A stretch of DNA of 37,599 nucleotides from CAYVMP01 sp964452635 (GCA_964452635.1 CAYVMP010000006.1:1-37599); one strand, 5' to 3'; numbered from the stretch's first letter, positions 1 to 8,279 are shown. Made by a program: numbers and translations. Notes: generated by a model not told the origin, from the letters alone.

Positions 1-1118
1 TGATTACAGAGATTACCGGAGGACGTGTTGGTGGGGGCGTTGATGTGTATACTAAACGAGAACTAGAAATTAAAGTCAAAACATCTGCGAAAAAGATTTC
101 CATGATTCTCGGTGTCGATATTTCTTCACAGAAAATAATTGAGTTGCTTGGCCGGCAACTTATACATGCAGAGGAGAGCGGGGATAGTATCGTGGTTTCT
201 GTTCCACGGGAGCGACTGGATATTCGTTTGGAGGAAGATATTGCTGAGGAAGTTGGAAGACTATACGGATATGAAAATATTGCACCGCAAGAGCTTGCCC
301 TCTCAGGTGGGTATGAAGTCAATCCACTACAATACGTCGAACAGTCAATACGTCGAGCACTCTGTCGAATAGGCTTCTCTGAGATATATACATATGGGTT
401 TGCACAGATGGGTGAGGTTTTGGTTGAAAATCCGCTTGCAGGGGATAAAAAGTTTTTACGATCAAGTTTGCTACCTGCAGTGAGTGCGTCACTTGAGCAT
501 AATTTTAAATTTACTGATCTTCTCGGCATGAGAGAGGTTTTGGTGTATGAAATGGGAACTGTGTTTCGAGAGAGTGGTGAGTTCGTGCATCTTGCACTTG
601 GTGTAAAGTTACCAAAGGGCAAAAAGTCAGATGTTGCTGATGAACGTATTGCGCATGCGATACACACCATTGAAGACGAGCTTGGTGTCTCTGTTGGAGA
701 TGTCTCGATAGTTGGTGGGGTAGCAGAGATAAACATCGAGCGTATCATCTCTGAGGTCAAAGTTCCAGAAAAATATCCGGATGATTTCTGGGTTACACCA
801 CTACATGCACAGGGGAACTACATGCCGATTTCTCCGTACCCATTTGCAGTGCGTGATGTGGCTGTCTTTGTACTAAGTACAGTATCGGCAGAGAGTGTGG
901 AGGGGATTATTCGTACATATCTCACGCCGATTGTCGTACGTTTCTCACTTTTTGATACGTTTACTAAGAATTTTCCTGATGGTACTTCTAAAACTTCGTA
1001 TGCATTTCGTCTCGTTTTCCAGTCTCTCGAGAAAACTCTCACAGATGATGAAATCAACGCAGTCATGAACCCAATCTACGACTCACTCAAGGCACAGGAG
1101 GGGTTTGAGGTGCGATAA
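1..1118 (+). CDS. pheT: Phenylalanine--tRNA ligase beta subunit, C-terminal part (5' end outside window)
   Basis: Large subunit of the heterotetrameric PheRS, which charges tRNA-Phe. The reading frame is open from base 3, so the start lies upstream. Seen: a B5-domain stretch ending in RLDIRLEEDIAEEVGRLYGY, the usual PheT signature (family form: RxDIxxxEDLIEEVARxYGYDNI), then the catalytic-like core, then a C-terminal FDX-ACB (anticodon-binding) domain over roughly the last 95 residues, beginning SPYPFAVRDVAVFV. The protein ends with stop TAA at 1116-1118. In this family pheS normally lies just upstream. No clear terminator follows; the next 160 bases hold the control region of the SPFH gene. 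The identification is secure from two domain signatures; the missing N-terminus cannot be judged. Confidence 0.95.
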   Translation, partial: ITEITGGRVGGGVDVYTKRELEIKVKTSAKKISMILGVDISSQKIIELLGRQLIHAEESGDSIVVSVPRERLDIRLEEDIAEEVGRLYGYENIAPQELALSGGYEVNPLQYVEQSIRRALCRIGFSEIYTYGFAQMGEVLVENPLAGDKKFLRSSLLPAVSASLEHNFKFTDLLGMREVLVYEMGTVFRESGEFVHLALGVKLPKGKKSDVADERIAHAIHTIEDELGVSVGDVSIVGGVAEINIERIISEVKVPEKYPDDFWVTPLHAQGNYMPISPYPFAVRDVAVFVLSTVSAESVEGIIRTYLTPIVVRFSLFDTFTKNFPDGTSKTSYAFRLVFQSLEKTLTDDEINAVMNPIYDSLKAQEGFEVR

Positions 1119-1180
1119 TTTTCTCACTTTCTATTTTACGCCTATAAATATAGATGTTTTTTAATTAAGAAACATATTAT

Positions 1181-1210
1181 TTATTTGTCAAAAATTTTAT
1201 TGACAAATAA
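1181..1210. repeat. Perfect 10-bp inverted repeat, operator-like
   Basis: TTATTTGTCA at 1181-1190 and its exact reverse complement TGACAAATAA at 1201-1210 flank a 10-nt AT spacer. The right arm overlaps the -35 hexamer (1200-1205) of the promoter for the SPFH gene, which suggests a repressor or activator site. There is no T-run, so a terminator is unlikely. The site function is inferred. Confidence 0.5.
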
Positions 1211-1227
1211 TGTATTTTATGGATAAT
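1200..1227 (+). promoter_or_regulatory. Promoter of the SPFH gene
   Basis: TTGACA (1200-1205), 16-nt spacer, GATAAT (1222-1227). This is one of the closest sigma70-type consensus matches in the window. Its -35 lies inside the inverted repeat at 1181-1210. The predicted start is near 1234, giving a leader that contains a hairpin before the ribosome site. Confidence 0.65.
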
Positions 1228-1238
1228 AATCAACCAGA

Positions 1239-1270
1239 ACACGACGGGGCACTAGCCCCTTTTATCGTGT
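1239..1270 (+). promoter_or_regulatory. Leader hairpin next to the SPFH ribosome-binding site
   Basis: Outer stem ACACGA (1239-1244)/TCGTGT (1265-1270) encloses inner stem GGGGC (1246-1250)/GCCCC (1255-1259). The SD sequence AAAGGAGGG starts immediately after it (about 1272). It could stabilise the transcript or gate translation; this role is inferred. Confidence 0.5.
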
Positions 1271-1284
1271 GAAAGGAGGGAAAA

Positions 1285-3105
1285 ATGGAAACATTTTTCC
1301 AGACATTGTTGGGTTATTGGTGGGTTCTAGCCATCGTGTTAGTTCTCGCCTGTTACAAACTTGTTTTCCGACTGTTCGGCGCGGTTATCATTCCGCAGGA
1401 CAGTATCGGCATCGTCAACAAGAAGTTCGTTCTGTTCGGCAAGAATCGCACGCTTCCCGACGGGTGCATCATCGCACTCAACGGCGAGGCTGGTATTCAA
1501 GCCGACACGTTGGCGCCCGGGATTCATTTCGGGTTCTGGCCTTGGCAGTACGAGGTTAGGATCGAAGGATTCACTCAGATTGAGGAGGGGATGATCGGTG
1601 TTGTTGAATCTGCCGATGGCAGATCTCTCAGTGCGGGACGTGTCCTTGCAGAACGAGTAGATTGCGACTCCTTTCAGGATGCTCGCAAGTTCCTCACGGG
1701 TGGTGGTGAACGTGGACCGCAAATCACGGTGATTCCTCCAGGAACTTACCGTGTTAACATAGGTCTGTTCACGGTCGTTCAAGAGGAGGCTCTCGAGATC
1801 GAAGATAACATGGTCGGTGTTGTCACGACGCGTGAAGGCAAAGCTCTTCCGACTGGCGACATTGCGGGCGGGGAAATCCGAGGACATAAAATGTTCCAGG
1901 ATGCTCAAGCTTTCATCGATAACGGTGGATTCAAGGGTCTGCAGGAACAGGTCATGCTGGCTGGTAGATACTTCATCAATCCGCGGTTCGCAACGGTGGA
2001 AACCAAACCAATGACCGAGGTCCCGATTGCCAATGCTGGCGTCGTCATCGCTTTCGTTGGTGATGCTGGCGTCGATGTGACAGGAGAGTCATTCAAACAC
2101 GGCAACTTGGTGAAGAGGGGTCAAAAGGGTGTCTGGGTCGAGCCTCTCGATCCGGGCAAGTACCCAATCAACCCTTACACTCACAAGGTGGAATGCGTGC
2201 CAACGGCAAACGTTGTTCTCAACTGGGCAACAGGTAAAACCGAGTCTCACATGCTCGACAAAAACCTGTCCACCATCACTGTTCGTTCGTCCGACGGCTT
2301 CACGTTCAATCTCGACGTTAGTCAGATCATTCACATTCCACGCACCGATGCTCCCAAAGTCATCGCTCGCTTCGGCAGTGTGGCCAATCTGGTCACTCAG
2401 GTTCTCGAACCGACAATCGGAAACTACTTCCGCAACGCTGCGCAAGGGTCCGATGTTATCGAGTTCTTGAAGCAACGGCAACAACGCCAGAATGATGCCA
2501 AAGAGCAGATCTCTGAGGCACTCGAAGATTACAATGTCGGTGCGGTGGACACCCTCATCGGTGACATTACTCCGCCAGCATCGCTCATGACAACTCTCAC
2601 CAACCGAAAGTTGGCTGAGCAGGAGAAGATTACGTACGATACGCAACGTCTGGCCGAGGATACCCGTAAGGAGCTTCAGCAAGCGAAAGCGCTAGCAGAT
2701 ACGCAGGCGCGAGTGGTAGACGCGGAACGGAGTGTTCAAATCGCCGAGTTCAATGCGAAAGCCACAGTCAAGAAGGCTGAGGGTGACGCACTTTCGAAGA
2801 CAATTAACGCCAAAGCTGATGCTGAGGTTCTCACGACCGTTGGCTCGGCTGAAGGTACGAAGATCACGGCAGTCGGTGAGGCAGAGGCGAAGGTTATCCA
2901 GTTAAAGACCAACGCGGTTGGTCCGGGTAACTATGCGATGATTGAAGTCGGCAGAGCACTGGCTGGCAGCGGCTTCAAGTTAGTGCCGGACGTGATCGCC
3001 GGTGGAGGGACTGACGGTGGAAGTTCTGGGATCATCAACGTACTTATGGCAGGAATACTAAAGGACTCGTTGAACGGTCATCGTCAGGAAGTTCCGAAGC
3101 AATAA
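1285..3105 (+). CDS. SPFH/flotillin-like membrane-anchored protein
   Basis: A 606-residue member of the SPFH (stomatin/prohibitin/flotillin/HflK) superfamily, proteins that form membrane-associated oligomers. Seen: one N-terminal hydrophobic segment (about residues 8-30); two tandem related units of about 80 residues (EEGMIGVVESADGRSL... and EDNMVGVVTTREGKAL..., each followed by a FQDA motif); an SPFH-like central part with VRSSDGFTFNLDVSQI; then a long Ala/Glu/Lys-rich helix (LAEDTRKELQQAKALADTQA..., VKKAEGDALSKTINAKADAE) like flotillin coiled coils; and a Gly-rich tail. It starts at ATG 1285 behind AAAGGAGGG. Base use is clearly richer in G/C and C/G-ending codons than the neighbouring genes, and it has its own promoter and terminator, so horizontal acquisition is likely. 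No NfeD partner lies beside it. The family call is good; the cellular role is unknown. Confidence 0.8.
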   Translation: METFFQTLLGYWWVLAIVLVLACYKLVFRLFGAVIIPQDSIGIVNKKFVLFGKNRTLPDGCIIALNGEAGIQADTLAPGIHFGFWPWQYEVRIEGFTQIEEGMIGVVESADGRSLSAGRVLAERVDCDSFQDARKFLTGGGERGPQITVIPPGTYRVNIGLFTVVQEEALEIEDNMVGVVTTREGKALPTGDIAGGEIRGHKMFQDAQAFIDNGGFKGLQEQVMLAGRYFINPRFATVETKPMTEVPIANAGVVIAFVGDAGVDVTGESFKHGNLVKRGQKGVWVEPLDPGKYPINPYTHKVECVPTANVVLNWATGKTESHMLDKNLSTITVRSSDGFTFNLDVSQIIHIPRTDAPKVIARFGSVANLVTQVLEPTIGNYFRNAAQGSDVIEFLKQRQQRQNDAKEQISEALEDYNVGAVDTLIGDITPPASLMTTLTNRKLAEQEKITYDTQRLAEDTRKELQQAKALADTQARVVDAERSVQIAEFNAKATVKKAEGDALSKTINAKADAEVLTTVGSAEGTKITAVGEAEAKVIQLKTNAVGPGNYAMIEVGRALAGSGFKLVPDVIAGGGTDGGSSGIINVLMAGILKDSLNGHRQEVPKQ

Positions 3106-3122
3106 ACAGAAGTTCTTTAACC

Positions 3123-3157
3123 CCGGCGGTGCGCCTCAAGCGCCCGCCGGATTTTCG
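3123..3157 (+). terminator. Rho-independent terminator after the SPFH gene
   Basis: CCGGCGG (3123-3129) pairs with CCGCCGG (3144-3150); GCGC/GCGC extends the stem past a bulged T, with loop CTCAA. ATTTT follows. Confidence 0.8.
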
Positions 3158-3181
3158 TATATAAAATTTTAGTAATATGTG

Positions 3182-3190
3182 TGATACAAT
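3182..3190 (+). promoter_or_regulatory. Extended -10 promoter of the DUF457-like gene
   Basis: TGATACAAT (TGn plus TACAAT at 3185-3190). The ATG follows after 6 nt, so the transcript is probably leaderless. No SD is present. Confidence 0.55.
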
Positions 3191-3196
3191 TTATTT

Positions 3197-3727
3197 ATGG
3201 ATTTCATATCACATGGACTATACGGAGGGGTGGCGTTTGGGAGAGAGAACAGAAAGATGTTTTGGTGGGCTTTTTTCTTTGGGATGATGCCAGATATTTT
3301 GGTATTCGGACCGTTTTTCGTACAGCGAATTGTTTCTGCTCTATTTGGACGAGGAGGAGGAAGTTTCCTCGGGAGACCAGAGATGATGTCTATTCCACAG
3401 TATGTGTATGAGGGGTACAACATCACTCATTCTCTCATTGTGTTTCTTTTAGTATTTGGTTTGCTCTGGCTTGTGTTTCGTCGACCAGTGTACGTGGTGC
3501 TCGGATGGCCACTCCACATTCTCACGGATTTATTTACACATTCTACTGAGTTTTTCCCCACACCTATTTTCTGGCCACTGTCGAATTTTCATATAAATGG
3601 TATTCCATGGTCACATCCTATTATTTTCATACCAAATGTGATTTTGCTTATCATTCTGTACACGTATTTTTTCGTCATACGCCCACGTCAGAGAAAGCGA
3701 ATTGAATGGAAAGGGGAGGAAAAGTAA
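3197..3727 (+). CDS. DUF457/YdjM-like integral membrane protein (putative metal-dependent hydrolase family)
   Basis: 176 residues with about four hydrophobic segments and a charged, basic C-terminus (RPRQRKRIEWKGEEK). Spaced His/Asp positions resemble membrane-bound metal-dependent hydrolases of the DUF457 group: SHGLYG (residues 5-10), GMMPDI, THSL, HILTDLFTHS, FWPLS. The enzymatic activity of that family is mostly predicted rather than shown, so no substrate is claimed. The start at 3197 is the first ATG; a -10 box lies 6 nt upstream and no SD is visible. It stands alone between the SPFH terminator and a small zinc-ribbon gene. Confidence 0.65.
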   Translation: MDFISHGLYGGVAFGRENRKMFWWAFFFGMMPDILVFGPFFVQRIVSALFGRGGGSFLGRPEMMSIPQYVYEGYNITHSLIVFLLVFGLLWLVFRRPVYVVLGWPLHILTDLFTHSTEFFPTPIFWPLSNFHINGIPWSHPIIFIPNVILLIILYTYFFVIRPRQRKRIEWKGEEK

Positions 3728-3788
3728 TACACAGTGAGAGATTGATTTTCTCTGAAGAAAGGAATATTGTTTTGGAGGAGGATCGAGC

Positions 3789-3923
3789 ATGACTTTTTCT
3801 GTTTTTTTGATGAGTGTTGTACCGATGTCTCTGAGGATTTTTTGTGGACTTTGTAAAAGGGCCTACCATCCAGAGCATCGCGCCTGCCCCTTTTGTGGGG
3901 CAAAAAAACCGGCAACACGATAA
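3789..3923 (+). CDS. 44-residue zinc-ribbon protein
   Basis: A short frame that starts at ATG 3789 behind a strong SD (GGAGGAGG, about 3774-3781) and ends at TAA 3921-3923, just before a terminator. It encodes a hydrophobic N-terminus (MTFSVFLMSVV) and then a two-knuckle zinc ribbon, CGLC ... CPFC, with a basic end (GAKKPATR). The paired CxxC motifs, good SD and terminator make it a real gene despite its size. Similar tiny ribbons are found in many bacteria without known function; nucleic-acid or protein binding is only a guess. Confidence 0.65.
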   Translation: MTFSVFLMSVVPMSLRIFCGLCKRAYHPEHRACPFCGAKKPATR

Positions 3924-3932
3924 TCATTCTAA

Positions 3933-3970
3933 GCCCAGGGGAAATTCTCTCCTGGGCGTTTGGTTTTGTG
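3933..3970 (+). terminator. Rho-independent terminator after the zinc-ribbon gene
   Basis: GCCCAGG (3933-3939) pairs with CCTGGGC (3951-3957), followed by GTTTGGTTTTG. Confidence 0.8.
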
Positions 3971-4002
3971 TGCTTTTTGTCTTTGTTTCCTACAACCAAA
4001 TA

Positions 4003-4011
4003 TGCTATAAT
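4003..4011 (+). promoter_or_regulatory. gyrB promoter (extended -10)
   Basis: TGCTATAAT: TGn plus a perfect TATAAT at 4006-4011. The -35 (TTGTTT at 3983-3988, 17-nt spacer) is weak. The leader to ATG 4036 would be about 18 nt, without an SD. Confidence 0.65.
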
Positions 4012-4035
4012 ACATAGATAAAAAACTATAGTTAT

Positions 4036-6177
4036 ATGTCTAAAGAATCTGAAAAAAAAGTGAAAAAGGACACGCCCACCAACGCTAAAGCTAAGGTGGA
4101 CACGTACGGAGCGGATGCAATCCAGATTTTGGAGGGTCTTGAACCCGTACGAAAGCGTCCTGGAATGTACATTGGTACGACTGGTCCAGACGGTCTTCAT
4201 CACCTTATTTGGGAAATTTTCGATAACTCACGTGACGAAGCCATGGGTGGTCATGCAAATGACATTGAGGTTACACTTTTGCCCAACAACCGTATCCGTG
4301 TTACGGACAATGGTCGTGGTATTCCAGTAGATATTCATAAACAGACCAAGGTGTCTGCGCTTGAAACCATTATGACAACACTCCACGCAGGAGGAAAGTT
4401 TGGTGGTGAAGACGGTGGCTACAAAGTGTCTGGAGGTCTGCACGGCGTGGGAGCATCGGTAGTTAACGCACTCTCTATTTATTGTAAAGTAACTGTTCAT
4501 AAGGACGGAGGTGTGTACATGCAGGAGTACTCTCAAGGCAAGAAAAAAGCACTTGTAAAGAAGATTGGAAGTACTAAAGAACAGGGAACGATTGTTCTCT
4601 TTGAACCTGATACAGCAATCTTTCAATCAGTTGAGTTTGATTTTGACCGAGTGGTCAACCATTTGCGCCAGCAGGCGTATCTCGTGAAGGGCTTGCGGAT
4701 TACAGTCAACGATGCACGTGAATATGCAGGAAAAATAAAAGAGGACGATACATTTAAAATATCTGAGCTTGGGTTGGAAATCCCATCAATGTCATTCTAT
4801 TTCGAAGGAGGTTTACTCTCTCTCGTCAAATTCTACAATAGTACTCAAAAACCGATTCATAAAAATATTTTCTATATTGAGAAAAATACAAACGAGTATG
4901 AGTCTGTTGAGGTATCCCTTCAGTACGTTGACGATATCTCATGTCGAATACTTCCATTTGCAAACAATATTTATAACCCCGAAGGAGGTACGCATGTAAC
5001 GGGATTTAAAACCGCACTGACACGTATTTTGAATGCGTACGCTCGTAAAAATAATTTGATAAAAGAAAGTGAAGATAACTTCACTGGTGACGATGTTCTC
5101 GAGGGTTTGACCGCAGTAATCTCCGTGAAGCTACGAGAGATTCAGTTCGAAGGTCAGACTAAAGCAAAACTCGGTACTGTCGAGGCACAGAGTTCAGTCA
5201 ACACAGTATTCTCTGAAGGATTCACATACTTCCTCGAGGAGAACCCAGATGATGCTCGATCAATCATTTCTAAAGTAGTTCTCGCACTCAAAGCTCGAAA
5301 GGCTGCAAAGGCTGCAAAGGATTCCGTGCTCCGTAAGGGTGTGCTTGAAGGTATGACACTCCCTGGTAAACTTGCCGACTGTCAGTCAAAGAGTTCTGAG
5401 GATTCTGAGCTCTTCATTGTGGAGGGAGATTCTGCAGGTGGTACTGCAAAGACTGGTCGTGATCGACGCACACAGGCGATACTTCCACTTCGAGGAAAGA
5501 TTCTTAACATTGAACGTGCACGTCTCGACCGAATGCTTGAGTCAGAACAGATCAAAAATCTCGTGCTTGCACTTGGAACTGCTATTGGTGATACGTTTGA
5601 TATTGCAAAACTTCGATATCACAAAGTGATTATTGCTACCGATGCAGACGTGGACGGTGCGCATATTCGAACATTGATTCTCACACTTTTTTATAGATTT
5701 TTCCGACCGCTTATTGATGGGGGATTCATATATATTGCTCAACCACCACTCTATAAAATAAAGAAAGGCAAGGAGGTCCACTACGCATATTCAGATGAGG
5801 AGAAGGCGGGTATTGTCGGAAAAGCTGAAGTCGCTGAGATTGGAGAAATCAGCGAGGAAGACCTTGCCCTGCGTAGCTCAAGTGAAGCGCAGAGCGAAGC
5901 AGGGGAAGATGCTGACACTCCTGCTTCGCCAAAGGCTTCGCAGGATAAAGCTAAAGCTTTGAAGATCTCTATTCAACGATACAAAGGTCTCGGAGAGATG
6001 AATGCTGAGGAACTCTGGGAGACAACGATGGACCCTGCTCGTCGAATACTCAAACAAGTTACTGTTGAGGATGGTGTGTCTGCTGACAAGGTATTCGATA
6101 TTCTCATGGGAAGTGACGTTCCATCTCGAAAGTCGTTCATTCAATCAAACGCAACTAAGGCAAATCTTGATATATAA
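4036..6177 (+). CDS. gyrB: DNA gyrase subunit B
   Basis: ATPase subunit of gyrase, which introduces negative supercoils together with GyrA (not in the window). 713 residues. Seen: GHKL ATPase domain with RKRPGMYIGTTG, EIFDNSRDEA (Glu60, Asn64) and GLHGVGASVVNALS; transducer with REIQFEGQTKAKLG; TOPRIM with EGDSAGG (463-469) and DADVDGAHI (536-544); C-terminal tail QRYKGLGEMNAEELW. Residues about 610-640, between TOPRIM and the tail, are a low-complexity insert made from two palindromic DNA units, one of them shared with smc (see repeats). A lysine-rich N-terminal extension of about 20 residues precedes the domain. Its own promoter lies upstream and a bidirectional terminator follows. gyrB and the related parE are alike; the QRYKGLGEMN tail and general fit favour gyrB. 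Confidence 0.93.
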   Translation: MSKESEKKVKKDTPTNAKAKVDTYGADAIQILEGLEPVRKRPGMYIGTTGPDGLHHLIWEIFDNSRDEAMGGHANDIEVTLLPNNRIRVTDNGRGIPVDIHKQTKVSALETIMTTLHAGGKFGGEDGGYKVSGGLHGVGASVVNALSIYCKVTVHKDGGVYMQEYSQGKKKALVKKIGSTKEQGTIVLFEPDTAIFQSVEFDFDRVVNHLRQQAYLVKGLRITVNDAREYAGKIKEDDTFKISELGLEIPSMSFYFEGGLLSLVKFYNSTQKPIHKNIFYIEKNTNEYESVEVSLQYVDDISCRILPFANNIYNPEGGTHVTGFKTALTRILNAYARKNNLIKESEDNFTGDDVLEGLTAVISVKLREIQFEGQTKAKLGTVEAQSSVNTVFSEGFTYFLEENPDDARSIISKVVLALKARKAAKAAKDSVLRKGVLEGMTLPGKLADCQSKSSEDSELFIVEGDSAGGTAKTGRDRRTQAILPLRGKILNIERARLDRMLESEQIKNLVLALGTAIGDTFDIAKLRYHKVIIATDADVDGAHIRTLILTLFYRFFRPLIDGGFIYIAQPPLYKIKKGKEVHYAYSDEEKAGIVGKAEVAEIGEISEEDLALRSSSEAQSEAGEDADTPASPKASQDKAKALKISIQRYKGLGEMNAEELWETTMDPARRILKQVTVEDGVSADKVFDILMGSDVPSRKSFIQSNATKANLDI
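5865..5904 (+). repeat. 40-nt in-frame palindromic repeat, copy 1 (inside gyrB)
   Basis: Identical over 40 nt to 17574-17613 in smc. Arms 5867-5879 and 5892-5904 pair over 13 positions with two mismatches (CCCTGC-gta-GCTC against GAGC-gaa-GCAGGG), with a 12-nt loop. It is translated as ALRSSSEAQSEAG in both genes. Confidence 0.85.
5920..5944 (+). repeat. Second palindromic unit inside gyrB
   Basis: CCTGC-ttc-GCC-aaa-GGC-ttc-GCAGG. It has the same CCTGC/GCAGG ends as the 40-nt repeat 15 nt upstream, but a shorter body. It may be a degenerate or different copy of the same element. Confidence 0.6.
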
Positions 6178-6182
6178 AAATA

Positions 6183-6216
6183 AATACCTCACTCACGACG
6201 AGTGGGGTATTTTTTC
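6183..6216. terminator. Bidirectional terminator between gyrB and the small minus-strand gene
   Basis: AATACCTCACTC (6183-6194) pairs with GAGTGGGGTATT (6200-6211); T-runs follow on both strands. The small minus-strand gene's stop codon region overlaps the hairpin. Confidence 0.85.
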
Positions 6217-6423
6217 AAAACTTTCAACAGTCATGACTTTGCGTTCTGACGCATTAAGCCATATTTCCACTTGGTCGGTATACTCCGACCTTAGTAACGG
6301 ATTTCGTTCATCCGCATGATCAATCTTTACCCAACTATCTTCGAATGTTGGGTAGGTACTGGTTATAGACTTGATATGGGTAGTAATGCTTGGTGTCACC
6401 CAAAATAAACTAACTCTGTACAA
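6193..6423 (-). CDS. Small protein of unknown function
   Basis: Not recognised. 76 residues if started at TTG 6423, chosen because AAAGGAGGTG sits 6-7 nt upstream (about 6430-6437); an in-frame TTG at 6441 would place that SD inside the gene. The product reads YRVSLFWVTPSITTHIKSITSTYPTFEDSWVKIDHADERN..., with no membrane segment or cysteine cluster. It looks like a compact beta-rich domain. It lies 60 nt downstream of thrS on the same strand and could be co-transcribed with it; TTGACA on the minus strand (6464-6469) hints at its own promoter, but the matching -10 is weak. It ends in the shared terminator. Confidence 0.6.
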   Translation of the reverse strand: MYRVSLFWVTPSITTHIKSITSTYPTFEDSWVKIDHADERNPLLRSEYTDQVEIWLNASERKVMTVESFEKIPHSS

Positions 6424-6483
6424 CGTACACCTCCTTTCCAAGGTTACTGTGGTACAGGTCGTCTGTCAAATTTTTGCAACTAA

Positions 6484-8235
6484 CTATTTCTTCTCTTTTA
6501 TTTCCGTAACAAGTTTTTGCACGAGATCATCGAGTGACATCTGTCCAAGTTGTCCATGATCTCGGGATTCAAGAGTGACTTTATTCGCCTCAATTTCTTT
6601 ATCACCAATGACAATCCAATATGGAATTTTATTATTTTTTGCATCGCGGACTTTTTTGCCGAGATTTTCATCTGCATCATCTAGCTCGACACGAACATCT
6701 GAGTTTCTGAGTGTTTCAAATACCTGACGAGCATAGTCAGTATGATTTACCCTTACAGGGATGACTTTGACCTGTCGCGGTGAGAGCCACAGAGGGAAAT
6801 TTCCTGCAAAGTGTTCGATCATTACTCCCATGAATCGCTCGAGGGATCCAGATATTGCACGATGAATAACCACAGGTCGTTCCTGCTCACCCTTCTCGTT
6901 TGTAAACGAGAGATTAAATCGTTCAGGTAGGTTAAAGTCACACTGGATTGTGGCAAGTTGCCATTCACGACCAATGGCGTCTTTGAACATGACATCGAGC
7001 GTTGGTCCGTAGAATGCTGCTTCCCCCGGTCCGAGTTTGTAGTTGAGTTGGTTTGACTGAGCAACGTCCTCAAGTATTTTCTCCGCTGTTGCCCAGTTTT
7101 CTTCTGTTCCAATGTATTGGCTTTTATCCTCACCGCGAGTAGAGAGTCGTACCCAATAACCCTCTAGCATTCCCATTGTTGTGTAGAATTCTCTAATGAT
7201 TCCCGCAATCGTTCCGGCCTCATCTTTGATCTGAGACATTCTGCAGAACAAATGACCATCATCCTGTGTAATCGCGCGTACTCGAGTGAGTCCTGAAAGC
7301 TGACCCTTTTTCTCATCACGGTAGATAGTTGCAGGTTCAAAATATCGAACAGGCATATCGCGATATGAAAATTGATTGTCAGCAAAGATTTGCATGTGAT
7401 GCGGACAGTTCATCGGCTTCATGAAGAATTTTTCTTCTTTGCCCTGTACTCTAAAAAGCTCATCACCAAACTTTGATGCATGTCCAGATGTTTCGTAGAG
7501 TGCCTCCTTTGCAATGTGTGGTGTCCATACACGAGAGTATCCTTTATTTCTATGAAGACTCCATAGGTAATCCTCGATTTCCTTGCGAATAATCATACCG
7601 TTTGGTTGCATGAGTGGGAGTCCAGAACCAATGAGGTCGGAAACAGTAAAGAGTTTCATTTCTTTTCCGATAATTCGATGATCTCGTTTTTTAGCTTCTT
7701 CAACTTGCCATTCATATTTTTCTAAATCCGCTTTGGATTCAAACGCAAGTCCGTATATACGAGTGAGCATTTTGTTTTCTTCATTACCTCTCCAGTATGC
7801 ACCGGCAATACGTTCGAGTTTCCATGAGTCAGAAGGAATACTACTTACATCATCACTGTGTCCACCACGACATAGGTCAGTAAATGAATTTTTTCCTTCG
7901 CCAGAAGTGTATGTAGTGATAGTCTCTCCCTTGGCATTGATTTCCTCTACGAGTTCTAGTTTGTATGGGTTGTGTGAGAAGTATTCCCGTGCCTCTGCCA
8001 ATGACAGTTCTTTTTTGGAAAAACCTTTCCATGTTTTTCCAATCTGACGCATTTTTTGTTCGATTTTTTCAAAATCTTTGTCTGAAATAGGGGACATGAA
8101 TTCAAAGTCGTAGTAGAACCCAGTGTCGGTCGCGGGTCCTATCGTTGGGAGTGTTTGTGGATACAAATCGAGAATGGCGCAGGCCAATAGATGAGCAAGA
8201 GAATGTCGTATGTGAGGCAATTTTTCGTGTTCCAT
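6484..8235 (-). CDS. thrS: Threonine--tRNA ligase
   Basis: Class II synthetase that charges tRNA-Thr. 583 residues from ATG 8235; a longer frame to 8265 adds ten residues (MVAFWYCVYI) that are not family-like, so the inner Met was chosen. Seen: editing domain beginning RHSLAHLLACA (HxxxH) and CRGGHSDDV; catalytic core with zinc-ligand region MNCPHHM, motif 2 FEPATIYRDEKKGQLSGLTR, DDGHLF, motif 3 HRAISGSLERFMGVMIEH; C-terminal anticodon-binding domain ending KLVTEIKEKK. The N-terminal TGS domain of larger ThrRS (about 60 residues) is absent. It lies 44 nt after dnaE on the same strand, so the two may share a transcript. Confidence 0.95.
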   Translation of the reverse strand: MEHEKLPHIRHSLAHLLACAILDLYPQTLPTIGPATDTGFYYDFEFMSPISDKDFEKIEQKMRQIGKTWKGFSKKELSLAEAREYFSHNPYKLELVEEINAKGETITTYTSGEGKNSFTDLCRGGHSDDVSSIPSDSWKLERIAGAYWRGNEENKMLTRIYGLAFESKADLEKYEWQVEEAKKRDHRIIGKEMKLFTVSDLIGSGLPLMQPNGMIIRKEIEDYLWSLHRNKGYSRVWTPHIAKEALYETSGHASKFGDELFRVQGKEEKFFMKPMNCPHHMQIFADNQFSYRDMPVRYFEPATIYRDEKKGQLSGLTRVRAITQDDGHLFCRMSQIKDEAGTIAGIIREFYTTMGMLEGYWVRLSTRGEDKSQYIGTEENWATAEKILEDVAQSNQLNYKLGPGEAAFYGPTLDVMFKDAIGREWQLATIQCDFNLPERFNLSFTNEKGEQERPVVIHRAISGSLERFMGVMIEHFAGNFPLWLSPRQVKVIPVRVNHTDYARQVFETLRNSDVRVELDDADENLGKKVRDAKNNKIPYWIVIGDKEIEANKVTLESRDHGQLGQMSLDDLVQKLVTEIKEKK

Positions 8236-8279
8236 AATGTATACACAATACCAGAAAGCTACCAAAAAATCTAATATGA

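Noticed and set aside
2089..2682. 197-codon frame antisense to the SPFH gene
   Set aside because: Shadow of a gene with C/G-ending codons, which keeps the opposite frame open; no start signal or domain.
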